From Aeriscardovia aeriphila (GTDB taxonomy: Bacteria > Actinomycetota > Actinomycetes > Actinomycetales > Bifidobacteriaceae): a stretch of 64,000 bases of DNA. The DNA is taken from NCBI RefSeq assembly GCF_002259595.1, contig NZ_MWWU01000001.1:124001-188000 (forward strand). Direction: 5' to 3'. Shown here in pieces: positions 35,545 to 45,243 of this stretch. Position 1 is the stretch's first letter, and every line of letters starts with the position of its first letter. The notes under the pieces were generated by a model. The model worked only from the letters and a program-made list of their open reading frames with translations. It was not told the origin of the DNA and did no database searches. The position numbers and the translations under genes were made by a program.

Positions 35545-36376
35545 CCTGCTCACCCGCCTTCTCCTCAACCAGCCCGCGGCGACGCACACCCTCGAGGAGC
35601 GCCTCAAGCACCGCACACGCCATCTGTTGCAGACACGCTGAAGGGTGCAGCCCTGTTCCGCGCTGCATATTCCTGGAAATCTTGGCCTCCCAATTGAGCT
35701 TCCCCAGGCAGGGCAAAGCCAGCCATTCTTCGGCGTCCTTGACGTTGACTTGCGCGCTGCCGCCTCGAGGAGAACAGGCCACAAAGCCTGCTGGCGGGGA
35801 AAACTTCTCATGCGCAAGTACCCCTCTCATACGCGCGCAGGCCAGAATACTGAGAGGCAGAAGCTCCACGCGCGTGATGCTCACTCTCGCTTCATCGCCC
35901 GCATTGCGCACCAGCACAGGAGCTTCATGCGCAGTTCCCGCATCGATGATCAGCACACTGAAAGCCCGCGTCAGCGCAGCATAAACAGCCTCTTTTTCCC
36001 AAGGGTTCTCGATAACTCCATTCCACGGGTCGGCAGAGAGGACGGCTACAGATTTCCACCGCGGCAATTGCACCGCTAAAGCCTGATAATCTAGGGTTCC
36101 CAAGGGCGCTTCCAGCCCACTCCAGCGCAGGCCTTTCTCCTGCTCAATGCCGAGGAGCACATCAAGGCCTCCGTTGCGAGGGTCTCTGTCAACCAATGCG
36201 ACAGAAGAAGTGAATTGCCGGGCAGCCAGGGCAAGCAAAGCCGCGAAAGTGCTCGTTCCTACTCCTCCGCAGGGAGAGGACACGAGTATGCACACCGTGT
36301 GCTGCGCTTCGTGAGGCGAAGCCGGTGGAGTTGTGAGCTGAGCATGAGCTCGCCAGAGGGGTTGTTGTGTTCGCAT
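35531..36376 (-). CDS. tadZ: TadZ/CpaE-like pilus localisation protein
   Basis: A 281-residue MinD/ParA-like protein thought to place the Tad machine in the cell. It has the deviant Walker A SSPCGGVGTSTFAALLALAA, in which Thr replaces the usual Lys (GGVGTST), followed by VALVDRDPRNGGLDVLLG and VLIIDAG. The ATG at 36376 is chosen because the upstream 40 codons have poor ribosome context. It is the first gene of the cluster tadZ-tadA-tadBC-pilin-tadE-tadE-like. A DnaA-box palindrome lies 41-67 bases upstream. Confidence 0.82.
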   Translation of the reverse strand: MRTQQPLWRAHAQLTTPPASPHEAQHTVCILVSSPCGGVGTSTFAALLALAARQFTSSVALVDRDPRNGGLDVLLGIEQEKGLRWSGLEAPLGTLDYQALAVQLPRWKSVAVLSADPWNGVIENPWEKEAVYAALTRAFSVLIIDAGTAHEAPVLVRNAGDEARVSITRVELLPLSILACARMRGVLAHEKFSPPAGFVACSPRGGSAQVNVKDAEEWLALPCLGKLNWEAKISRNMQRGTGLHPSACLQQMACAVLEALLEGVRRRGLVEEKAGEQDAAQ

Positions 36377-36416
36377 GCCTTGAGTGTGACAGAGAAGAAA
36401 GGGGCGAACAGAAATT

Positions 36417-36443
36417 TTTTCAAACTGTGGATAACTTTGAAAA
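36417..36443. promoter_or_regulatory. DnaA box centred in an 8-bp inverted repeat, upstream of tadZ
   Basis: TGTGGATAA (36426-36434) is a perfect DnaA-box 9-mer. It is flanked by TTTTCAAA and TTTGAAAA, an exact 8-bp inverted repeat. One isolated box does not make an origin; a role in controlling the tad promoter is possible. Confidence 0.6.
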
Positions 36444-36501
36444 CATGTGAAAACAGAAGGAAAACGTGCGCTAGCCTTGAGCAACACACTTAACACTATC
36501 T

Positions 36502-36556
36502 TACGCTCAAAGCAGGCTGGTAAGGAAAATACTTACCTACCTCACCCTTGAGCGTA
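36502..36556 (+). promoter_or_regulatory. Nested inverted repeats ahead of a small orphan transcript
   Basis: TACGCTCAA (36502-36510) pairs with TTGAGCGTA (36548-36556). Inside, GGTAAG pairs with CTTACC around a 7-base loop. The element lies in the 574-base gap between tadZ and ppk and could be an RNA structure or a paired operator. Confidence 0.5.
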
Positions 36557-36668
36557 TTTGCCCGATCAGCTCGACAGGCCTTGAAAAACTTGCAATAATA
36601 GGGGTTACAAGGAAAAGTTCAGAGAGCAGAAACCCCACAAGTAGTAAACCTACGCGAAGGTTATTACG

Positions 36669-36746
36669 TTGGGCGGATTGAAAAAGAACACGAAACTTAC
36701 CGCTGCAACGATGGTGTTGTGGATTGAGCACTGCTCCATTAAGTAA
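36669..36746 (+). CDS. Possible 25-residue peptide (TTG start), low confidence
   Basis: A short frame with GAAGG eight bases before a TTG codon would encode GGLKKNTKLTAATMVLWIEH followed by CSIK, a basic then hydrophobic peptide. It sits directly before a strong plus-strand terminator. A hairpin (AACCT/AGGTT, 36647-36662) overlaps the ribosome site. I do not recognise the peptide; the region may instead be a small RNA. The rest of the gap up to ppk at 36951 shows nothing further. Confidence 0.25.
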   Translation: MGGLKKNTKLTAATMVLWIEHCSIK

Positions 36747-36756
36747 CTTCCTTGGA

Positions 36757-36791
36757 GGGGAGGTTCCGAACTAGGCGGAACCTCCCCTTTT
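36757..36791 (+). terminator. Strong orphan terminator
   Basis: GGGGAGGTTCCG and CGGAACCTCCCC form a 12-bp perfect stem with a 7-base loop followed by TTTT. No annotated plus-strand gene precedes it for about 5 kb, so it implies a small transcript starting in this gap. Confidence 0.9.
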
Positions 36792-36950
36792 CCATGCTGA
36801 AAATCTCAAGAAATACCCTCGCAACAAAAACGCGTACCTCAGCCATAAGCCCAGCAACACCAAAAGCGCGAAAATAAGCCAAAAACCGGCGCGAAACCCG
36901 TTTCACAACACGAAACATAAATTGCCTGCCTATCTCCTACACTAGAAAGC

Positions 36951-39236
36951 ATGGCGCAGATGTACAACGAACCAACGAAGGCAGAGCTCCGCGAACTCAT
37001 CGCAGAGCATATCGCAGAAAAGCACGGTGCTGAGAAGGCACGCGAGGAACTCGGCTTGGGCGAAAACCAACTCGTCGAGGGCCACCCGCTGCTCGAAAAG
37101 CCGCTGCCCGAACGTCGTTTTTACGACCGTGAGCTCAGCTGGCTTCTCTTCAACAACCGCGTTCTTGATTTGGAGAAGGATAAGAGCGTTCCTCTGCTGG
37201 AGCGCGCCTTGTTCGGCTCTATCTTCGCGTCCAATTTGGATGAGTTCTTCATGGTTCGCGTGGCAGGTTTGAAGCACCGCATCGAAATGAACATTGCTGT
37301 TCCTTCCCCTGCAGGCCTCTCCCCACGCCAGCAGTTGCATGCCATCTCGCAGATGAACCATCAACTGCAGCAGGATCATGCTCGTTATACGCTCAACACT
37401 TTGTTGCCAGAACTGGAGAAGGAGAATATTTCCCTCCTGCGCTGGAATGAGCTGACTATTGCCGAGCAGGAAATTCTCTCCCAGTTCTTCAAGCGTCAAG
37501 TTTTCCCTGTGCTCACTCCTTTGGCAGTAGACCCTGCGCACCCGTTCCCGTACATCTCTGGTAATTCGTTGAACTTGGCTGTTATTGTGCAGAATCCACA
37601 GTCGGGCAAGTCGCATTTTGCTCGCGTGAAGATCCCGGATAACATGCCTCGTTTGGTGCCTGTGGAGGACCGTACCGACACGAATACGGCCGATCCGAAG
37701 AACCAGCATTACGCCTTTATCACGATGGAGAACTTGCTCGTTGCCCATCTGGATGCACTTTTCCCAGGGATGATCGTCAAAGAGGCTCGTTCCTTCCGTG
37801 TCACTCGTAATGAGGATATTGACCTGGAAGAGGACGATGCTGATAATCTTTTGAATGCCTTGGAGAAGGAGCTTCGTCAGCGTCGCTTCGGATTACCAAT
37901 CCGCTTGGAGTTGAACGAGAATACTTCTCCCTTCCTGTCGAACCTGCTCGCCCAGCAGCTGGGTGTTACACAAGACGAAATTTATCGTCTTCCTACCCCG
38001 CTGGACCTCACCTTCCTCTCCGAGTTGCGCGGCTCGGTGGATCGTAGCGACCTCAAGTACAAGCCGTATATTGCTCCAACAAACCGTCAGATTGCTGGTA
38101 TGAAGACGGCTGGCTCGTCTGAATCGGATATTTTCGCCGCTATTCGCGAGGGCGATGTGCTGTTGCACCACCCGTACGATTCCTTCCAGACTTCCGTCGT
38201 AGCCTTCTTGCAGCAGGCTGCAAGCGACCCGAACGTGCTGGCAATCAAGCAGACTATTTACCGTACGTCTGGTGATTCGGCCATCATCAACGCTCTGATC
38301 GATGCAGCTACTGCAGGAAAACAGGTTCTCGCTCTCGTCGAGATTAAAGCTCGCTTTGATGAGGAAGCCAATATTGCTTGGGCGCGCAAGCTCGAACATG
38401 CAGGCGTGCACGTCGTCTACGGCATTGTTGGTTTGAAGACGCATTGCAAGCTTTCGCTCGTCGTGCGCAAGGAAGGCAATCAGCTGCGTCGCTATTGCCA
38501 TGTGGGAACAGGTAATTACAACCCGAAGACGGCTCGTCTGTACACCGATCTGGGAATCCTCACCTGCGATCCCGTCGTCGGTCAAGATCTCACTCGCCTG
38601 TTCAACCAGCTTTCTGGCTATGCTCCACGTGAAACCTTCCACAGGCTGCTCGTGGCTCCTCGCACCATCCGCCCAGGCTTGATCGAGCGTATTCGCCGTG
38701 AGGAGAAGGCAGCTCTCGCTGGTAAGGAAGCCTGGATCAAGATCAAGGTCAACTCTTTGGTCGATGAGAAGTGCATTGATGAGCTGTACCGCGCTTCTCA
38801 AGCTGGTGTGAAAATCGATTGCGTCGTACGCGGTATTTGCTCTATTCGCCCGGGCATTCCTGGTCTGTCAGAGAATATCCGCGTTCATTCCATTCTGGGA
38901 CGTTATTTGGAGCATTCCCGCATTTTCGCCTTTGCTAACTCCAACGGTCCACAGATTGATGAAGGCCCTGAGCATGGCCCCGAAGTGTGGATTGGCTCTG
39001 CCGACATCATGCACCGCAATCTCGATAGGCGTGTGGAAGCTCTGATCCGCATCACCGATCCTCATCAGGCTCAGGAGCTGATCGACTATGTGGATGAGCA
39101 GATTTCTGACTCCACGTCGAGCTGGCGTGAGAAGTCGGATGGCACGTATGAGCGCGTGACTACCGATAAGGAAGGGAACCCTCTGCAGGATTCTCAGACC
39201 GTTGAAATGCATAACCACCTGCATCCACGTCACTGA
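36951..39236 (+). CDS. ppk: Polyphosphate kinase 1
   Basis: A 761-residue enzyme that makes polyphosphate from ATP. It has the N-terminal [19 protein letters not shown] and [15 protein letters not shown] signatures, the central [35 protein letters not shown] segment, the autophosphorylated histidine in [30 protein letters not shown], and a C-terminal phospholipase-D-like half ending near [16 protein letters not shown]. The length is slightly above the usual 690-730. The Nudix-phosphatase gene follows 18 bases later and is probably cotranscribed, the same pairing as ppk-mutT1 in mycobacteria. Confidence 0.96.
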   Translation: MAQMYNEPTKAELRELIAEHIAEKHGAEKAREELGLGENQLVEGHPLLEKPLPERRFYDRELSWLLFNNRVLDLEKDKSVPLLERALFGSIFASNLDEFFMVRVAGLKHRIEMNIAVPSPAGLSPRQQLHAISQMNHQLQQDHARYTLNTLLPELEKENISLLRWNELTIAEQEILSQFFKRQVFPVLTPLAVDPAHPFPYISGNSLNLAVIVQNPQSGKSHFARVKIPDNMPRLVPVEDRTDTNTADPKNQHYAFITMENLLVAHLDALFPGMIVKEARSFRVTRNEDIDLEEDDADNLLNALEKELRQRRFGLPIRLELNENTSPFLSNLLAQQLGVTQDEIYRLPTPLDLTFLSELRGSVDRSDLKYKPYIAPTNRQIAGMKTAGSSESDIFAAIREGDVLLHHPYDSFQTSVVAFLQQAASDPNVLAIKQTIYRTSGDSAIINALIDAATAGKQVLALVEIKARFDEEANIAWARKLEHAGVHVVYGIVGLKTHCKLSLVVRKEGNQLRRYCHVGTGNYNPKTARLYTDLGILTCDPVVGQDLTRLFNQLSGYAPRETFHRLLVAPRTIRPGLIERIRREEKAALAGKEAWIKIKVNSLVDEKCIDELYRASQAGVKIDCVVRGICSIRPGIPGLSENIRVHSILGRYLEHSRIFAFANSNGPQIDEGPEHGPEVWIGSADIMHRNLDRRVEALIRITDPHQAQELIDYVDEQISDSTSSWREKSDGTYERVTTDKEGNPLQDSQTVEMHNHLHPRH

Positions 39237-39254
39237 GAGGTAAGGCTGCTGCGC

Positions 39255-40829
39255 ATGAGCAAGAAGAACGATAAATCCTCGCATGATATCGTCTGGGCTG
39301 CAGGGTGCGTGGTCTGGCGTCGTATCCAGTCCGCCCCTGCGGCGCAACAGCCTCATACCGACCAGGGCACCGCTGGAAAGCCTGCTGCTGCAACTTCAGC
39401 GGCTTCTGCAGCCGCTCAGGTCGCACAACCTCAGAGCGCAGCTCAAGCCGCAACCGCACAGCCGCAGGCCGCAGCTCAAGTCGCAACCACACAACATCAG
39501 GCCGCAGCTCAGAACACAACAGCGAAGCCAGCCTTGACTGCGCGTCAGCTTGCTCAGTACGGCCCGCGACCCCAGCCGGATATTTCCCAGTTAAATAAGC
39601 GCCAGCGCGTGGTCTACGCCATGAATGATTTCGCCCTGGATGCGCAGGATATGAAGGCTTTGGCCGTTTCTGCGGCTCAGACCAGTGATAATCAGAAGCG
39701 TTTGCGTGCGGAAAACTACCAGCCTGATTTCGACGTCATGACCGATGTGGACGGCGTAGGCATGCGCTCTCACTCGGGCTTGGCGAACAACCCGCATATT
39801 CCGATTTATTCGGATATTCAGCTGCCTCGCGACGTGGAAATCTGCCTTATTCACCGCAGAAAGTACGACGACTGGGGGCTTCCGAAGGGCAAGAGTGACA
39901 AAAATGAGTCTCTGGCTCATACGGCTGTTCGCGAAACTATGGAGGAGACAGGCATTCCAGTTCGCCTCGGCCCTCTGGTGGGCTGCGTGGGCTACCCCAT
40001 CGACGAGGTCAAGAAGCATGGGAAAGCCAGCCGAAAGCTCGCCTCTGCTCAAACAACCTCTTCCGAGCCGCTGGAGATTGCCAGAACCTATCGCAAACAA
40101 GTGGTGTATTGGATGGGCGAGCCACTCAGCCCGGCCGCTCACGCGCAACGCGAACTGGCTTTAGGCGGCCCGATTACCAAGGATGAAGAGGCAGATGAAC
40201 TGGTGTGGATGCCTCTCGCCGAGGCCATGAACCGCCTGTCTTACCCATCCGACCAGCAGATTATGCAGAACTTCGCCTACCTGTGGGAGCTCGGAGCCGG
40301 AGATGCGGGAACTGTTCTGCTGCTGCGCCACGGCACGGCTCAGTCGAAGAAGCACTGGCATTATGCCGATTCTCAGCGCCCGCTCACCCCTGTCGGCGCT
40401 GCTCAAGCATGTGGTTTGGCACCTGATATTGCCGCTTTTGCGCCATCTCGCTTGTTGACCTCGCCTGCTCGCCGTGCACGCCAGTCGCTGTTGCCGTACT
40501 CGCTGGAAACTGGCTTGACCTTGCAAGAGTGTAACGAGTTGACACCGGAGGCGACCGCTCACGATTCTCACGCTGGCCGCGAGTTCTTGGTGAAGGTGAT
40601 GCGTGAAGCGCAGAAAGCCCACGAATGTGTCGTTGTGGAAACGCATAAGCCTGTGATCGTCAAAATGATGAAGCTGTTGCGCAGGTCGGCGGTGAGCAAT
40701 ACCTCGCAGTCACTGGCAGATGATGGTTTTGTTGAGTCCGGCGCAGGATTAGCACTGACGGTTCGCACTAGCTCGTCCGGAAAGCCCGAAGTGATTGATT
40801 CCTTCGAGATTTTCCCGACTCTGTACTGA
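39255..40829 (+). CDS. MutT1-type Nudix hydrolase-histidine phosphatase fusion with a large insertion
   Basis: A 524-residue two-domain enzyme. The N-terminal Nudix domain opens with VWAAGCVVWRR, but the next strand (DVEICLIHRRKYDDWGLPKGK) comes about 170 residues later. In mycobacterial MutT1 the two are nearly adjacent. The inserted stretch begins with an Ala/Gln repeat region (residues about 30-95) and continues with charged, less repetitive sequence. The Nudix box (GKSDKNESLAHTAVRETMEE plus TG) is intact. The C-terminal phosphatase has LLRHGTAQS near residue 356 and VVVETHKPV. MutT1 enzymes cleanse 8-oxo-dGTP and diadenosine polyphosphates. It follows ppk closely. Confidence 0.9.
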   Translation: MSKKNDKSSHDIVWAAGCVVWRRIQSAPAAQQPHTDQGTAGKPAAATSAASAAAQVAQPQSAAQAATAQPQAAAQVATTQHQAAAQNTTAKPALTARQLAQYGPRPQPDISQLNKRQRVVYAMNDFALDAQDMKALAVSAAQTSDNQKRLRAENYQPDFDVMTDVDGVGMRSHSGLANNPHIPIYSDIQLPRDVEICLIHRRKYDDWGLPKGKSDKNESLAHTAVRETMEETGIPVRLGPLVGCVGYPIDEVKKHGKASRKLASAQTTSSEPLEIARTYRKQVVYWMGEPLSPAAHAQRELALGGPITKDEEADELVWMPLAEAMNRLSYPSDQQIMQNFAYLWELGAGDAGTVLLLRHGTAQSKKHWHYADSQRPLTPVGAAQACGLAPDIAAFAPSRLLTSPARRARQSLLPYSLETGLTLQECNELTPEATAHDSHAGREFLVKVMREAQKAHECVVVETHKPVIVKMMKLLRRSAVSNTSQSLADDGFVESGAGLALTVRTSSSGKPEVIDSFEIFPTLY

Positions 40830-41089
40830 GCGAAACCACAGTTGTACTGAATGAAACCCGCGGTTGCACTGAGCGTTGTCCTCAGCGAAAACCGCGTTTA
40901 ATAACGCATTATCATTTTATTCCCGCACATACGCTACTGGCTGAGTAGAGAAATTACGGGTAGTGTGCCTGCCTATACTGAGCACACAGCACGGGAACAC
41001 TACTTGGCGGTAAGCCGGAAGTAATTACCGCAAGTAACGAGAGCACATAAGAAGCACCTGAGCCGTGCACGCACAACGAAGGAGGGAGC

Positions 41090-42082
41090 ATGAGCACAGC
41101 TACGTCTCAACCGCGTTCTGCATCAACTCCTGCGCGCTCTTCGCAGCACGGCGCCAAGCCTGGTGCTCAGCCCAGCACCCAGCCTAACAGTAAGAAAGCC
41201 GCTGCTCGCGCCCGCTCACGATGGGCATCGCCCGCACTCGTATGGGGAACCGTGATCGTTTCCTTCTTCGTGTTGCTGGCTCTCCTTGCACCTGTTTTCA
41301 CACTGATCACCGGCAACGACCCATACCAGGAGCACCGCGAACTGCTCGGCTCTTCTTCCGTGCCAACCGGTTTTGGCGGCGGAATTTCCGCACAACACTG
41401 GTTTGGCGTCACGCCTTTGCGCGGAGTTGACGTGTTCTCCATCGTCTCCTACGGCGCTCAAGTATCCCTGGGTATTGGCCTCGCCTCTACCGTTATTTCC
41501 ACCCTTCTCGGTTTGGCAATCGGCCTGCTCGCTGGCTACTTCCCTGGTGTTGTAGACGCGCTGCTGTCGCGAACAATGGATGTTTTCTTCGGCTTCCCGT
41601 TCTTGATTTTCGCCATCGCACTCTCGGCAGTCATCCCGTCTTCCTTCCCTCGCCCACTCCTGCTCATCTTGGTGTTGGGCTTCTTTGGCTGGCCAGGAAC
41701 CGCCCGCCTGATGCGCGCGCAAACGCTGACCTTGCGCGAGCGCGATTACACGACGGCCGCTCTCGTCATGGGTGCCAGCCCGTGGCATATTTTGCGCTAC
41801 GAAATCCTGCCAGGCCTCCTGCCTCTGTTGATTGTTCGTACAACTTTGGCTATCCCGGGTCGCATCGGTTCAGAGGCAGCTTTAAGCTTCTTGGGTGTGG
41901 GCATTAACCCGCCAACACCGTCGTGGGGTCGCGCCATTTCTGACGCAGTGAATTGGGCTTTGGTCGACCCCATGTACCTGATTTTCCCTGGTATGGCGCT
42001 CTTCCTCGTCACCTTTGGCTTTAACCTGTTGGGCGACGGATTATCAGATGCCCTTGATCCACGAAAGGGGGAGAAAGCATGA
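41090..42082 (+). CDS. Peptide ABC transporter permease, DppC/OppC type
   Basis: A 330-residue inner-membrane permease for oligopeptide uptake. A Ser/Gln/Pro-rich N-terminus of about 45 residues precedes helices such as WGTVIVSFFVLLALLAPVF. The EAA-type loop (YTTAALVMGASPWHILRYEILPGLLP) and SFLGVGINPPTPSWGRAISDA are DppC hallmarks. AAGGAGGGAG precedes the ATG. The dppB-type gene overlaps it by four bases (ATGA). The C-before-B gene order is the reverse of most dpp/opp operons. In the 260 bases upstream a TATACT near 40972 may be the -10 box. Confidence 0.92.
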   Translation: MSTATSQPRSASTPARSSQHGAKPGAQPSTQPNSKKAAARARSRWASPALVWGTVIVSFFVLLALLAPVFTLITGNDPYQEHRELLGSSSVPTGFGGGISAQHWFGVTPLRGVDVFSIVSYGAQVSLGIGLASTVISTLLGLAIGLLAGYFPGVVDALLSRTMDVFFGFPFLIFAIALSAVIPSSFPRPLLLILVLGFFGWPGTARLMRAQTLTLRERDYTTAALVMGASPWHILRYEILPGLLPLLIVRTTLAIPGRIGSEAALSFLGVGINPPTPSWGRAISDAVNWALVDPMYLIFPGMALFLVTFGFNLLGDGLSDALDPRKGEKA

Positions 42083-43104
42083 GCACCTTCGCTTCTTCCC
42101 CACTGGCACGTACGCTGTGGTACATCCTCAAGCGCACCGTTCAAGCACTTGTGGTGATCATTCTCATTGCCATCGCGCTCTTCCTCGTTTTCTACATGCT
42201 TCCGGCAAACCCAGCTCAGCTTTCGTGCGGTAAGCCGTGCACCCCCGAGCAGTTGCAGCGCGTCTCCGCCTTCATGGGCACTGATCAGCCGTGGTATGCG
42301 CAGTTGGGCGCTTATATGCTCGGCATTTTTACTGGTCGTACTTTTGGTTCCGGAGCTTCTGCCGTGGTGTGCAGCGCTCCATGCTTGGGTTATTCGTTCC
42401 GCTTGAGCACTCCAGTCACCACTTTGATCGCTCAGCGCTTCCCCGTCACCGCATCGATTGCCATTGGTGCAGCTGTGCTGTGGATGCTTGTGGGCGTGAG
42501 CACGGGTGTTCTGGCTGCTGTGAAGCGTGGAACGTGGGTGGATCGCCTGCTCAATGCTCTTTCCAGCATTGGTATTTCGTCGCCAAGCTACCTGATTGGC
42601 CTGCTCGCCATCATCGTTTTCGCCATTGAACTGCCGCTCTTCCCTTCCTCGGGCTATGTTGCTTTCAGCACGAACCCGTTGGAATGGTTGCAGCACATGC
42701 TCTTGCCATGGCTGGTTCTGGCTTTGCTCAATGCTGCAGGCTACACGCGCATCACTCGCGCTCAAATGGTGACGGAACTCGAGCAGGATTACATTCGTAC
42801 CGCACGCTCGAAGGGTGTGCCAGAGCGTCGCATTATTGGTGTGCACGCTTTGCGCAATGCTCTTCTGCCTGTGATGACACTGTTCGGCCTGGACCTGGGT
42901 GCTCTTCTCGGTGGCGCTGTGCTCACCGAAAAGGTATTCTCCATGCAGGGTTTGGGCATGCTTCTTCTTGATTCGGTGACGAATTTGGACCTCCAAGTGC
43001 TGGTGGGCTCCACTCTCTTCGCCGCCGCGCTCGTCATTATTGCTAATCTCATCGTCGATATCTGTTATTCCTTGCTCGACCCTCGGGTCACGCTCGGCCA
43101 CTGA
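42079..43104 (+). CDS. Peptide ABC transporter permease, DppB/OppB type
   Basis: A 341-residue inner-membrane permease. VVIILIAIALFLVFYMLPANPAQL near the N-terminus, the loop QDYIRTARSKGVPERRIIGVHALRNALLPVMTLFG, and GGAVLTEKVFSMQGLGMLLLDSVTNLDLQVL are typical of DppB. Two cysteine-containing stretches in the external loop (SCGKPCTPEQL and CSAPCLGYS) are unusual. Translation is coupled to the upstream permease. The 226 bases before the binding-protein gene contain repeated GTTGCAAC-type motifs and no gene. Confidence 0.92.
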   Translation: MSTFASSPLARTLWYILKRTVQALVVIILIAIALFLVFYMLPANPAQLSCGKPCTPEQLQRVSAFMGTDQPWYAQLGAYMLGIFTGRTFGSGASAVVCSAPCLGYSFRLSTPVTTLIAQRFPVTASIAIGAAVLWMLVGVSTGVLAAVKRGTWVDRLLNALSSIGISSPSYLIGLLAIIVFAIELPLFPSSGYVAFSTNPLEWLQHMLLPWLVLALLNAAGYTRITRAQMVTELEQDYIRTARSKGVPERRIIGVHALRNALLPVMTLFGLDLGALLGGAVLTEKVFSMQGLGMLLLDSVTNLDLQVLVGSTLFAAALVIIANLIVDICYSLLDPRVTLGH

Positions 43105-43330
43105 CTTTCCGGCACAAAGTCACCCGTTGCGGCGCTTTTGCGGAACACAGAAAAGGACATCGCCGATGGAGGATAATGCCTCGGCAACTGCCAACCGGCA
43201 TTTATCAGACCATAGATCACCGGGCTGCCACAGCCACCACAACTGAAACCGTTGCAACAAGCCGCAACAGTTGCAACACCAGTTGCACCTCGACTGTGAC
43301 CGGCCCTGATCAGGAAAATAAGGAAAGCAT

Positions 43331-45010
43331 ATGAAGAAGAAATCTCTGGCGCTGACCGCCGTTGCTGCACTCACTACTCTGAGCTTGGCACTGGCAGGTT
43401 GCGGCTCTTCGGCAACTGGCTTAGGCGGGGCAAACGCTTCCAACGGTTCCAGCACTCAAGCAGCCGCTACGAAGGGCGGCACCCTCACCGTTTTGACAGC
43501 AGGAACGAGCATCAACCTCGATCCCGCTTCCAGCCAGAACCTCGCTACCACAACTGGTGGCGTCATTCACCGTCGTTTAAACGAGTGGAAGGTGAGCAAG
43601 AATGGTGACGCCCAGCTCGTTCCTGACCTCGCTACTAACACAGGTAAGCCCAGTGACAACGGTAAAGTCTGGACTTTCACTCTCAAGAAGAGTGTGAAGT
43701 TCTCCAATGGCCAGCCAGTCACTTCCAAGGACGTCAAGTGGGGGCTCGAACGCTCCTTTGCTGACACCTTCTCGGGAGGCTTGAGCTACCATAAGCAGCT
43801 GCTCGAAGGTGCTCAAGATTATCACGGCCCATTTGAAGGCCAAGAGCTCAACTCAATTGAGACACCAGATGATCAGACCATCGTCTTCCATTTGAACCAG
43901 CCTTTTGGTGAGTTCGACTGGGTGGCTTCTTTGATTTCCTTCTCTCCCGTTCCCTATGGTGAAGGAAAGAATAAAGATTATGGCACTACTCCTGTCACCA
44001 CTGGCCCTTATGAGGTGAAAAGCAACGTTCCTGGACGCGAATTGGTGATGGTTCGCAACAAGTATTGGGATGCTTCGACTGATTCTGTGCGTAAGGCTTA
44101 CCCGGATTCCATTGTTTACAAGATGAGCCAGGATACTTCTGTTGCTGCCCAGCAGATTATGGCTGGTTCTGGTGAGGGTAAGACGAGCATGTTGGGCGAC
44201 CTTGTTCCTCCTGCTCAGCTTGCTCAGGCTCAGGCTAACCCTGCTCAAAAGGCTCTGTTGGCTACTTCTGGCGATGGCGCTTTGGAATACTTGGCGATTA
44301 ACAATGAGCGCGTGAAGGATAAGCGCGTTCGAGAGGCCATTCTCTACGCAACAGACCGTGAGGCTTACCGTACTGCAGCTGGTGGCGAGATCGCCGGTGG
44401 TTACGCCAGCACTCTCATCACTCCTGGTATTTCTGGCCGCGAGCAGTATGACTTGTACAAGCCAGGTAAGACGGGCGATGTGAAGAAAGCAAAGGCTTTG
44501 CTCGCCGAGGCTGGCAGCTCGAAGCTCAACCTCACTTTGGTGGCCACCTCTTCCCAGACGGAGAAGGCTTCCGCAATTCAGACGGCTTTGAAGCGCGCTG
44601 GCATCACGGTGACAATCAAGACGTTGGATAGCACCGTCTACTCCGATACGGTGAGGAACGCTGGCGACTTCGACTTGGCTATTAGCTCCTGGCAGCCTGA
44701 TTTCCCAAGCCCTTACGCCAACATTGCCCCACTCTTCAACTCCTCCCAGATTGGCAATGGCAATATGAACGAGTCCCACTACAACAACCCTGAAGTGGAC
44801 AAGCTCATCGCTCAGGCCACTGGCACTGTTGATAAGGCGAAGGCTTTGAAGCTGTGGGCTGAGGTCGATAAGCGCATCATGGAGGATGTTCCTGTGGTTC
44901 CGCTGATCTACTCGCACAACACCTTCCTGCGTGGCTCCAAGGTGGCGAACTTCATGATCGGCACCTTCCCGGCTTACCCGGATTACCTGGTGGTCGGCCT
45001 TTCCAAGTGA
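43331..45010 (+). CDS. Peptide ABC transporter substrate-binding lipoprotein
   Basis: A 559-residue extracellular lipoprotein. The signal MKKKSLALTAVAALTTLSLALAGC has a clear lipobox, followed by a Ser/Gly/Ala linker. The mature domain carries the family-5 binding protein pattern (LNEWKVSKNGDAQLVPDLAT, VTSKDVKWGLERSFA, FVAYYPGS-like ISSWQPDFPSP and the final YSHNTFLRGSKVANF). It delivers oligopeptides to the two permeases just upstream. A terminator follows before the ATPase gene, so ATPase expression is separate or by readthrough. Confidence 0.93.
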   Translation: MKKKSLALTAVAALTTLSLALAGCGSSATGLGGANASNGSSTQAAATKGGTLTVLTAGTSINLDPASSQNLATTTGGVIHRRLNEWKVSKNGDAQLVPDLATNTGKPSDNGKVWTFTLKKSVKFSNGQPVTSKDVKWGLERSFADTFSGGLSYHKQLLEGAQDYHGPFEGQELNSIETPDDQTIVFHLNQPFGEFDWVASLISFSPVPYGEGKNKDYGTTPVTTGPYEVKSNVPGRELVMVRNKYWDASTDSVRKAYPDSIVYKMSQDTSVAAQQIMAGSGEGKTSMLGDLVPPAQLAQAQANPAQKALLATSGDGALEYLAINNERVKDKRVREAILYATDREAYRTAAGGEIAGGYASTLITPGISGREQYDLYKPGKTGDVKKAKALLAEAGSSKLNLTLVATSSQTEKASAIQTALKRAGITVTIKTLDSTVYSDTVRNAGDFDLAISSWQPDFPSPYANIAPLFNSSQIGNGNMNESHYNNPEVDKLIAQATGTVDKAKALKLWAEVDKRIMEDVPVVPLIYSHNTFLRGSKVANFMIGTFPAYPDYLVVGLSK

Positions 45011-45110
45011 AAGCGCTGAAACCGATACCTCAATTCGCTGGCCAGTCAGTTGGCTGGTGAACTGGCGTCAATAACTCAGTCGGTGAGCAGTAACTGAGTT
45101 GGTAAAACTA

Positions 45111-45167
45111 GGCCGCTCGGCTTGTCGCGTAGTGAGCTACGCCGGCGCGCTGAGCGGCTTATTCTTT
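45111..45167 (+). terminator. Terminator after the peptide-binding protein gene
   Basis: GCCGCTC (45112-45118) pairs with GAGCGGC (45152-45158) around an inner hairpin GCGTAG/CTACGC, followed by TTATTCTTT. A second 7-bp inverted repeat (ACTCAGT/ACTGAGT) lies at 45074-45099. Confidence 0.75.
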
Positions 45168-45243
45168 GAGTAGCACAACAACAACACATGCTGGTAATCT
45201 TGAGGAATTTTGTAAGATTACCAGTACCCAGAAGAGGAGTGAC

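Noticed and set aside
36426-36434. Replication origin
   Set aside because: Only one DnaA box was noticed and no dnaA/dnaN genes are nearby.
41797-43101. 434-codon minus-strand frame opposite the peptide permeases
   Set aside because: Shadow frame, His/Asn/Glu-rich with no ribosome site; the plus-strand permeases are unmistakable.
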